A stretch of DNA of 64,000 bases from Amorphophallus konjac. Lineage: Eukaryota > Streptophyta > Magnoliopsida > Alismatales > Araceae. The position numbers were made by a program, and so were the translations under genes. This document shows, piece after piece, positions 36,274 to 45,083 of this stretch; position 1 is the first letter of the stretch, and each line of letters opens with the position of its first letter. The notes below the pieces were generated by a model that did no database searches, was not told the DNA's origin, and saw nothing but the letters and a program-made list of their open reading frames with translations. The stretch is taken from assembly GCA_022559845.1 (NCBI GenBank), contig CM040123.1:322443933-322507932 (forward strand), written 5' to 3'.

Positions 36274-36534
36274 ATTAAGACCCACCCGGGTCCTCAAATC
36301 AGGCGTCGGCGGCCGCCCGGCAGACCCCCTTCTTGATTCCGGAACCTCTTGATGCGTCCGACTGGTGTTGATGCCGTCCGAATGCCGTGACGAGACGATT
36401 TCGGATGCCGAAAAAGGCAGAAGAAGACTCAGGAAAAGGAAGCACTCGAGCGATTCGAAATGCGTAGGCCATCGCGGGGCGTCGTATAGTAATATGAGAC
36501 TTTCTCATGAGACGTCAAGAATGGCGTGTCTACA

Positions 36535-37600
36535 GCTGCCCCGCCTTGGCGTCTGCTTTGCAAGGGAGCGACACGTAGTGGAATGGTATCGAAGTGGACT
36601 GAAATGAAGTGGGAGCGGACTGATAAGTTGATGCCAAGGTGTGATGAGACACGCTTGTGACGTTACTGTTTGGAATCTTTCCTGAAGTTTCAATGAGGCG
36701 ACCTTGAAGGAGGTCTTTCAAATATTGACGATTGCTTGGACGGAGATCAAATAAGGGAGGGTGAGATGTGCACTCAGGCACGAAACAAAAGAAGACCAAC
36801 TTCTCGGTGTGGAAGTACCTGGGTCATAAACCGGAGGTTTCACCTTTGGGGAGCGGTTACCAGCCAATGTGGAAGTGCTGCGGCCAAGGTGGGTCAAAAA
36901 GGTAAAGGAATATCTGAGGGTCTGTCCAAACAAGGGTCTCCTTTGGAAGAGCAGCGTAGGGCTGTCTCAAAGAAACTCAGTATTTCATTCAGAGTGGAAT
37001 ATCTCATATTTGTAGGAATTGAAACACAACGGCTTTCACAATCGAATCGCTTGAATGATCTTCCGCAATAAATCAAAGTCCTATATGAATGCATGCTGGG
37101 TTAAAGAAAAATTAAAACAAACTAAAATAGAAAATAGCCAAGGATAATATTGTCAACTTGTGAAGAACGGGTCAGGATACCGACCCGGTGAGCTGATACT
37201 GGGCTGGGGCCCGTTTATCCGCGCACCAACTCACTGAATGGAACCGTCGTCCCCATTCTATCACAAATTGACGGCCTATCCGTACAACCCAAACTCTTCC
37301 GGGATCATCACCGTTTTTGTTGAAGGGGAACTCAAATCCCAGATTCGTTCGGGCCGCAAGGTCCTTGACATGTTCTAGTAGCGTAGGTATCATATACTAT
37401 GATGCATGACATGGTGGGACCAACCAATGAAAGGTGGGACAGGAGATAGGACAAAGACGTCCGTTAGTAAAACCTGCACAGGCCAGCAAAGGTTAGCAAC
37501 ATCAAAAGGTAGCAGAATCGCACCACAGTTCAAAGGAGATCCAGACAAAATCTTGACAATGACCACTGATGTGACATGTTCTGTCCTGTAGCACCCTTCC
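36535..37600. other. Element E, gene-free stretch between left LTR and gene 1
   Basis: I see no supported gene. ORFs on both strands are short and overlap one another. A self-complementary block, GGGTCAGGATACCGACCC, lies at about 37168-37187. Confidence 0.6.
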
Positions 37601-37604
37601 CTTC

Positions 37605-37614
37605 CTATAAGAAC
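37605..37614 (+). promoter_or_regulatory. TATA-like box of gene 1
   Basis: CTATAAGAAC lies about 95 bp upstream of the predicted start at 37702, the same spacing as in genes 2 and 4 of this element. Confidence 0.6.
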
Positions 37615-37701
37615 TCCCCTTAGGCTAGTTCATTCAAATGCACCAAGGTGGGTTTTGGAAGCTCAGGAGAGGAAGGAGAGGAGAATCTAGAGATCTTCAG
37701 G

Positions 37702-39110
37702 ATGGAAGGAGAGTCTTCCCGCGTTATGAAGAGGAGCAAGCCTAGCAGCGAGATTAGGCGACTTTCCGACCTCGAGGGTCATCTGAGTGGGACGATCATG
37801 TCGCATATGGTAAGCCGACTCTTTTCAAATTTCTGCACGTGAACCTTCTTCTTACTTCCTTCATTTCTTCTTCTTTCCTCTCCCAGCCATATCCACTCTT
37901 CCCAGGCCCGAGGAAGTTTTCCAAGCTGCCATGGCTTTCAAAGCTGACTTCCAATATCTCCATTGGCATGAGGGCCATACTCTCGAAGTGGCATCTGCAG
38001 GGGCTCCTTATTCACGCCAAGCATTACGAGAAGATTCGTATGGACTGGGCGGCTATGGGCGCGCTAGTGGAGGTCTGGCATCCCCAGACCCACACTTTTA
38101 TCTTCCCGACCTTCGAGGTGACCATCCTCCTCGAGGAGGTGGAACTTCTGCTTGGTCTGAAGAAATTCAAGAGTGACGGGAAGGTGAAGGCTATGCGGAT
38201 GCTGACACGGGGTACTTCTGAAAGCGTCCTTGGAAGCTTCATGCCGCCCGACGCAGCTAGAAAGGTCCGTACTCAGAAGGGGATCGATCTCCAAAAGCTC
38301 GCGGAGTGGGTCATGAACGCCCTGAGAGGGTCACCAGACGATGACTATTTGGAGGGAATCATGAAGGGGTTCACCATTTGTCTGGCGGGTGCTCTCTTGT
38401 TCCCTTATACCGACAACATGGTGGAGGAAGACCAACTGGGTGCTATCTGCGGGATCTGGCGTGGAAAGAGGGTGGGACCCGCCGTCCTCGCCTATCTTTA
38501 CAGCGGTCTTACTGCCTCGAGCCTGGGTAAGCCTCCATTTGGTTGTGCACTTGTCTTGAATTGCTGGCTGGATTTGCATTTCAAATTCGACCACCGCGAG
38601 GGAATGCCAACCGCTTCGAAGCTCTTCCAACAAAGCCCGCTTCACCACATAGCCGACGTGTTAGGCTTTGGTGGTACTGTAGTGAACCGCGTTCCGTGGC
38701 TGAAGAAACGTGAAGACTGGCGGTCTCACTTCCGCACCGTGACACAAGGCTTCTTCACTTGCGCACCGACATGTTTGCTTTCGCTTGATCTCCTCATGAG
38801 GCCTTCTCCCGAAGTCGATCTTCAACTGATCGGCGCGACCGAGTTTGTTCTTTACAACGCGCATCGGTGCTGCCTCCAGATTGGCATCCCACGCCATTCA
38901 TTCCCGCCACCGACTGGCATCGTTCCCTTGAAGAAGAGGGAGTTGGGTACTGAAGCGGACGCGAAGGAAGCGAAGGCCATTAAAGCACCCTGGAAGACAA
39001 GTGTTGCGGGAAAGGCGTTAGCGCACGTGGTGGAAGAATGCGAGCCGTGGAGGGCTTATGTAACCGAACTGGGGAAGTTAAGGCCTAAAGCGCCTAAGCC
39101 CCTGATGTAG
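37702..39110 (+). CDS. Element E gene 1: short plant mobile domain (PMD)-like protein, two exons
   Basis: Exon 1 is 37702-37809 (36 codons, MEGESSRVMKRSKPSSEIRR...) with donor GTAAGC; exon 2 is 37887-39110 after a pyrimidine-rich acceptor. Both are phase 0, giving about 443 residues. The start at 37839 is rejected because it is intronic. Exon 2 has the PMD pattern: an early WAAMGALVEVWHPQTHTF segment, then FEVTILLEEVELLLGL, where PMDs read roughly ERW-x-THTFH-x-EMTITLxDV. PMD proteins (MAIN/MAIL family) act in the nucleus in genome stability and silencing, and PMDs are also known from transposons; the role here is unknown. AATAAA follows at 39132. It is antisense to pol and the frame is intact. 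Confidence 0.75.
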
Positions 39111-39312
39111 TTCACTCTGCTTTTCTGATGGAATAAAATTTGGCATTTGGATGTTTCGGACCCCCGTCCCCTTAATTATTATCTTTTTTTATGATTTTTC
39201 TTTTTCTTTGTGTTTTTTTTTATTTTGTTTGGATTATATACATATTCTTGTCTTTTTTTTTTTACTTTTATTATATATAAATATATATTTTTTTTTGAAA
39301 AATTTTTATTAT

Positions 39313-39595
39313 GGGGGCGTCCAAGGGCCTGGACGCCCCTAATTTTTATTTTATTTTTATTTGATTTTTTTGTTTTAGGGGCGTCCAGCGTCCTAGACGC
39401 CCCTAAGTTTTATTTTATTTTTATTTTATTTTTTTTGTTTTGGGGGCGTCCAGGGTCCTGGACGCCCCAACTTTTATTTTTTTATTTTGTTTGATTTTTT
39501 TATTTTGGGGGCGTCCAGGCGCCTAGACGCCCCAAAATTTTTTGAATTTTGAAATAAATAAAAAATATGGGGGCGTCCAGGCGCCTGGACGCCCC
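39313..39595. repeat. Five palindromes between genes 1 and 2
   Basis: Copies at 39313-39340, 39377-39404, 39442-39468, 39506-39534 and 39569-39595, spaced about 64 bp. Here the arms are GGGGGCGTCC and GGACGCCCC: the A-T pair of the LTR form is replaced by G-C on both sides. Spacers are almost pure A and T. Confidence 0.93.
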
Positions 39596-39608
39596 AAAGA
39601 AGCTAATT

Positions 39609-39618
39609 CCTATTTAAG
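39609..39618 (+). promoter_or_regulatory. TATA-like box of gene 2
   Basis: CCTATTTAAG, 90 bp upstream of the predicted start at 39699 and directly before a run of 14 C. Confidence 0.5.
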
Positions 39619-39698
39619 CGTTGCCCCCCCCCCCCCTTTGCTCATTTACTGTTCAATCTGACGACCCAGTCATCCTAGACGACCTATCCTTAGTCCCC

Positions 39699-42600
39699 AT
39701 GGAGCGAGGAGGATCGAGCCAGGGTCCAGGGAAGCGAAAACGACTGGCTCGTCGTGCGAGGAGGTTGAGGGATGATGCCGAGGAGGCTGCAGCAGAGGAG
39801 ATTGCTGCGGAGGAGGGGATGGAGGTGCCTCTCCTGGCCGCGGAGGCTGCTGCGGATGCTGGTGACGCGGGAGAGGACGATCACGACCCGGTAAGTACCT
39901 CGGAATCCTCACTCTGTGGTTCAATAGGCTAAAACGGGTGTGCGAAAGGCTGTGAGAGAGAGGCGGGTAGTGAGAGAAGGAGGCGTCCAGGGACCTGGAC
40001 GCCTCCATATTTTCTTTTTTTTTATTTATTTATTAATTTTCGTAAATAAGAAAATGAAATAAAATAATATTAAAAATAAGGGCGTCCTAGGCCCTGGACG
40101 CCTCCATAAAAATATATATATTATTAATAATTTTTGTTTTGGCCATTTTTGGGTTTTTTCTAAAAAAAAGGAAATTGGGAGGAGGCGTCCAGGGCATTGG
40201 ACGCCTCCACAAAAATAAAAAAAAAAATTATTATTTTTTTATATTATTTTTTTATATTTTTTTATTTTTAAAAGTAAAAATAAAATAAAGAGAATATGTA
40301 GTATATATATACAGTGTTATTGTTTATTACTGTTCATGATGCTGATGTGTTCTTTGTTGGTTTTGTGGTTTGCAGGGCGTGATGAAGGGCCGGATCAGCT
40401 GGTCCTTGGTGGTGGCAGCATACCGTGGGCTGCCGGATTTCCAGAGGGCGCGTGTGGACGCCATGGGCTTTGGAGCTTTCCTTAGGATCGAGCCCTTCCG
40501 GCTCGACCTTCCTCTTATCCAGGCACTGAGGGAGCGGTGGCACGCACCGAGCCGGGCGTTTCTGATGCCCTGGGGGCACATGGTGCCGTCACTGGAGGAC
40601 GTGGCTCGGATCACCGGGCTACGAGTTGACGGAGAGGCAGTCAGCGGGGTCACCTACCCCGACTACCGAGAGAGTGCCCTGGACCTGCTGTGGTTAGAGA
40701 CGAGCGTGACTGATAGAGACAGCAGGGTAGTCGGCCGAGTGGAGATCATGGAGGCGCTCGGATTCGTCGACCCGCGTCAGCGGGTTAGCGAGACTGGAGC
40801 AGAGTTCTTGGCTCGACTGGAGGGGGATGCTCGTGCTGCTTTCACCCAGGACCCGAGCGAGCGGGAGCTGGTGGATCTAGACCTTCGGAGGTTTCTTTTC
40901 TTCTTCCTGGGCCGCCTTCTGCTGGGGACGAAGGGGATGGCATCCACTGCCGTTTCCTCGGGATCTTGGCGGATCTGGACAGAGTGGGGCACTATGCGTG
41001 GGGAGCGGCTCTGCTTGCCCATCTGATTGCCGATCTCTCCCAGACTTCGGAGAAGGAGACGACAGTCAGCGGCTTCGCACCTTTCCTCCAGGTAAACATT
41101 TTATTTATGCATTCCACAGTTAAATATGCAATTATTGTACTAATGATGTATGATGGATGCAGGTGTGGAGCTATTACTATTTCCCGATGGGGAGGGCTAG
41201 GCATGGGAACAGGAGGGCCGTGCCTCTGGCGCGGCAGTGGAGGCCGGTCGTGGTTGCAGCACCCCACGGCTACCAGCTGGCGTCACTTCGTCGAGAGCTG
41301 AGCGAGTATCCCGAGGCCATGGTATGATGCGTATGATTTTTTTTGTGTTTATGCATGTGACTGAATGGTAACTAACATGATGTATGTATGGTGATGCAGG
41401 TGGTGTGGAGGCCCTACCTGGGCATGGGCGATGCTGGCCAGCCCTGGGTTGTAGCGGGTCTTCCTCGCTTCAGGCGGGACGTGTGGGTCCATTGCCTGAA
41501 CGAGATTGAGCCGCTGCGGCTTAGACTGGTCATGAGGACGTTGGGGCTGGCCCAGGAGTGGGTAGACGTAGATGCGCCGGCTCGCATTGGGCGGAAGACC
41601 AAGGGGAAGGCGAAGATCGTGGACTGGCGCACGCGCTTCCCAGCACAGTACCAGGACTGGCAGCAGGGCGGGGTCCCAGTAGTGTCCCACGTACAGGACA
41701 GCACAGACTACATGAGACGGTACCGAGCTACGTACGGGGACCGCCTCTCCTTGGGTGGTATGGCAGGGGTAAGTGAAATGAAACTGCTCCACCTTTCTAT
41801 ATGTATATGCATGGGATACTAACTTATGTGTAATGCAGGATGCTCGTGATACCATGATTGCCGACCTGCGGGCCCAGTTGGCGGACGCCAGGCGACAGTT
41901 GGTGGCCATCCGACAGGAGTTGGAGATCCTGGTGAGTTTATGCAATGCATTTTTTGTGACCTGGATTTTTGATGCTTAGCCTTTGACTGACGTTTGCCCC
42001 GTGTTTCAGCGGGCCCACCAGACAGCGGCAGCCGCGATGGCTGGTGGAGCGGGTTCCAGTTCGCGGGGCCCTCCTCCGGAGGTTTCTGCCCTCCAGGAGC
42101 AGCTGGCGTACGCGGTGGCTCGGGCTGAGGAGGCCGAGCGTGACCGCGAGGCTCGAGTGAGTGCTTGCTTGGCCGCGACCCTTTTCTAGCTACTTTCCTT
42201 CTATCACTGTTCTCTTACGGTGCATGCGTGCCTTGACAGGTGGCCGAGATCCGAGAGGCCCTGGCGCGTGCTGTTCGTGCTGAGCAGGAGCGCGATGCCC
42301 GGGTGGCAGAGCGTGACGCCCGGATTGCGGAGCTAGAGGAGGAGCGGCGACGGGAGGCTGAGGAGCTTCCTCGCGACGTAGTGGATCTGCGGATCGCCCT
42401 CGAGCTGTCGAGGAGAGAGGCGATGAGGGAGAGAGAGGAGAGGGAGAGGGATAGGGAGAGCGTGGAGAGAGAGAGGGAGAGGGATAGGGAGAGAGAGAGG
42501 GAGGAGCGACAGCGGGATCAGACCGAGAGGAGGGCTCTAGAGGCCCAGCTGCTGGAGCTCCGATTGAGTCTTGGCACGGCGGAGGGGAGGCTTCGGGAGA

Positions 42601-42845
42601 GCGAGGAGCGGTACCAGAGGGCGAAGGAACGCGGGGCGCGACTTCGTCAGTCTGGTTCTTTTTCCATGGGCAGCTACCTGGTTTCTTCGGCCGAGGAGCG
42701 TCGTCGCGCCTTCGAGGCTGGAGTGCCACCGCAGGGCGAGGCGAGCACGGCTTCTCAGGGTTCACAGAGGTCGCGGAGGCCCCCTAGGGATCTCCGTCAG
42801 AGGAGGGAGGAAGGAGATGACCAGGAGGGTGACGGTGAGAGTTAG
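39699..42845 (+). CDS. Element E gene 2: PMD protein with long C-terminal coiled coil, seven exons, one frameshift
   Basis: Predicted exons: 39699-39890, 40376-41091, 41163-41321, 41400-41768, 41839-41931, 42010-42156, 42240-42845, all with GT-AG borders and phase 0 except exon 2. Exon 2 carries the PMD: AYRGLPDFQRARVDAMGFG, LRERWHAPSRAFLMPWGHMV and PSLEDVARITGLRVDGEAV. Exon 2 has 716 nt where the gene 4 counterpart has 711 (divisible by three); near 40930-40936 AAGGGGATGG replaces AAAGGGGATGG of gene 4, so the frame shifts by one base. Exon 4 has LNEIEPLRLRLVMRTLGLAQ. Exons 5-7 encode a long Glu/Arg-rich coiled coil. The total would be about 760 residues. The frameshift may be real or a sequencing error; everything else looks coding. 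Intron 1 contains three palindromes. Confidence 0.78.
39979..40208. repeat. Three palindromes in intron 1 of gene 2
   Basis: Copies at 39979-40006, 40080-40105 and 40181-40208. Arms are of the GGAGGCGTCC/GGACGCCTCC form, as in the LTR. The middle copy is shortened on its left arm. Confidence 0.92.
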
Positions 42846-43058
42846 AGAGTTGCTTGTACGTCACCCTTCTCACTGTATGATGTACTTTCGGCTATTATAT
42901 GAAATGGAAATGGCTTTTGTGTTGTGTGTACTTTTCTCTCTCCCACACTTTCTTTTTTTGCACTGAGTTGTCCCTTGAGGCACGCTCCGCGAGACCTTGC
43001 CCTGAGCAGCGGGGAACTATGTTTTGCACGGGGGGATTTTGTTTCCTTTCCCCCTTTT

Positions 43059-43085
43059 GGGCGCGTCCAGGCGCGAGGACGCGTC
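43059..43085. repeat. Palindrome upstream of gene 3
   Basis: GGGCGCGTCCAGG and GAGGACGCGTC: a third arm type in which the stem is GCGCGTCC/GGACGCGT. Confidence 0.8.
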
Positions 43086-43210
43086 TTAATCCTTGATTTT
43101 AAATTTAAAGCGACGGGTGGTCCTTTCTTCTCCCGTGCCTTACCCGCAAACGAGCCCGCCTTCCGCCGAAACGCGCTTGCCCCTTTTTCGTCTTCCTCCT
43201 CTTTTGATCG

Positions 43211-44498
43211 ATGGAGTTCGGTGGGCCCGACCGTGGTGAAGGTGGAGAGGGACGAGGAACTCCTCGCCCAAGGAGGGACGCGCCCGAGCACGGAACGGCG
43301 TCCATGGAGGAGGAAGGGCCGCTTCGGGCCCCCGAGGGACCCGAGGGGCCCGATGGCGTGGGAGGAGGTGAACACGGTCCGGTAGGTCCTCCGATCTCTT
43401 CCTCTTTTAATTCATTTTGGGTTTTGAAGCGAGCCGGGCGAGGAGGAAAGGGTTCGGAGAGTGTTGCACTCAAATGATGGACGCGTCCTAGACAGGGGAC
43501 GCGTTCCTTTTGACTGATATGGGACCCCTTTCTTGGTGCAGGACATGGCAAGGACCCTGGGCCTGGCCGATGAGTGGGCGAGTGCGGACGAGCCGAGCCG
43601 CGTCAGGAAGGAGAGTCGCGGCAAGGCGAGGCTCGAGGACTGGCCCGTACGTCTCCCTGGACAGCAAGGGGGTGTACTGGTGCAGGACAGTGCCGACTTC
43701 CTGCGGCGGCAGAGAGAGAGTTACGCGGGGCTTCCCCAAGCTGGGGACACGCGTGGCATCGGCGGCTCGCGCGCCCAGCTGTCAGAGACTAGGCGGCAAC
43801 TGGCCGTCGCTCAACATGAGCTGTCGCTCCTGGTAAGTTACGTGCCGCCCTTTTAACTTCAGATTTTGGAGTTTCACTGACGGCCGTTGTTTATTTTGTT
43901 CCAGCGTGCCCAGCAGACAGTGACGGCGGGGATGATTGGTGGCACATCTTCCAGTTCCTCGGCCCCTTTTCTCGAGATTGCTTCCCTCCGGGAGCAACTT
44001 GCCGGTGCGGTGGCCCGTGCGACCCGGGCGGAAGAGGAGCGTGACGCCTGGGTGGCGACTGTAGCGGAGCTGCGGCATCGTGGTGAGGAGAGACCTTCTC
44101 CAGACATCCTGGAGTTAAGGGTTCTTCTGCAGATGATGAGGAGAGAGGTAGAGAGAGAGAAGGCCGAGAGAAGGTCCGAGCGACAGCGGGATCTGACCGA
44201 GAGGAGGGCCTTGGAGGCCCAAGTGAGGGAGCTCCAGCTGGGCCTTCAGGCCGTCGTGCAGAGGCTAGGAGGGATGGAGACGCGCTACGAGAGAGCGCGA
44301 GAGTTCGGGGAGCGACTCCGCCAGTCCGGTCGCTTTGCCGCCAGTGGCTTCTTCGCCACGCCAGGGGAGGAGCAGCGAGTCACTGCTGCGGAGCAGGCGC
44401 CCAGAGGCGAGGCAGGTGCTACTGCACGGGGATCCCGGAGGCTTCTGAGGGACCCTCACCTCGGGGGAGAGGAGGAGAGTGCCCGGAGAGATGAGTGA
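43211..44498 (+). CDS. Element E gene 3: PMD-less derivative of gene 2, three exons
   Basis: Predicted exons 43211-43381, 43542-43832 and 43905-44498, GT-AG borders and phase 0, give about 351 residues with no stop. Exon 1 resembles gene 2 exon 1 in type (Gly, Glu and Arg rich, starting MEFGGPD). Exon 2 starts DMARTLGLADEWASADEPSR, matching the second half of gene 2 exon 4, and runs without a break into the part equivalent to gene 2 exon 5. Exon 3 covers gene 2 exons 6 and 7, again without the intron, and contains the shared coiled coil (DLTERRALEAQVRELQLGL). The whole PMD and the following part are missing. A TATA-like TTTTAAATTTAAAG lies at 43097-43110. It may encode a dominant-acting coiled-coil partner or be a decaying copy; the sequence cannot tell. 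Confidence 0.7.
43479..43505. repeat. Palindrome in intron 1 of gene 3
   Basis: GGACGCGTCCTAG and GGGGACGCGTTCC, of the same arm type as the copy at 43059. Its position in intron 1 parallels the three copies in intron 1 of gene 2. Confidence 0.8.
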
Positions 44499-44980
44499 TG
44501 GTGAGGATTGGCGGGCTAGTGGACCCGTCACCTCTTTATGTTTATGATGTTTTTGACAGCTTATGTAGAATTATGAATGGAGTGATTTGATTTTCTGATG
44601 CTTGTTTGTCCTCTTGTGCGTTCCTTCTTCCCTACACTTCTTCTCCTTTGCACTGTTCCCATGTGACGGATCTGTCGAGACTCCGCCTCGAGCGGAGAAT
44701 CACGTCTTGTTGTGACCATTTTCCACGGGAATCTGCCGTCGAAGTCAATACTGACGGCCCTAGTTCCTTTTCCCGGATGTTGTGCCAAATTTTGCGGGCG
44801 TCCTCCAAAACATGATAGGGTATCCCTAGACAACATAGGGGCTATTCGTCCTATTCTTCGTCCAGTCAATCACCCTGTGCGAGCGGTGAAGCGACACATG
44901 GGGCCGCTTGGCCGGTGTCTTATTGCGAGGGCTATCATCGACAGGTGATGGAGGTAATCTTGGCCCGCACTCCTTCCATT
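44499..44980. other. Spacer between genes 3 and 4
   Basis: No gene is supported. The short ORFs on both strands have no domain. Confidence 0.6.
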
Positions 44981-44981
44981 T

Positions 44982-44990
44982 CTATAAATT
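44982..44990 (+). promoter_or_regulatory. TATA-like box of gene 4
   Basis: CTATAAATT, about 95 bp upstream of the predicted start at 45084. Confidence 0.6.
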
Positions 44991-45083
44991 CTTGTCCCTT
45001 TTATCTTCCCAGGTATATCGAGGAATAACTCGAGGAGCACAAGTTCTTACGGGAGAGGAGGAGTTCAAAATTCTGAGAGTTGG

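Larger units (their letters stand above)
34376..36534 (-). repeat. Element E 3' LTR (left copy)
   Basis: The 2159-bp LTR ends ATGGCGTGTCTACA at 36534, identical to the end at 53872. It contains five to six copies of an 89-bp repeat (34569-35045) and seven GC-rich palindromes in AT-rich spacers (35643-36273). On the - strand the segment just before it reads CAAGGCGGGGCAGC, a plausible polypurine tract. No gene. Confidence 0.92.

Noticed and set aside
37839..37886. Start of gene 1 at 37839
   Set aside because: These codons lie in a pyrimidine-rich intron between the 37809 donor and the 37886 acceptor; exon 1 at 37702 matches exon 1 of gene 4.
42190..42765. Proline-rich 191-codon ORF on the - strand
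   Set aside because: Shadow of the Glu/Arg-rich coiled coil in gene 2 exon 7; no domain of its own. The same holds for - strand ORFs at 43105-43551 and 39670-40008.
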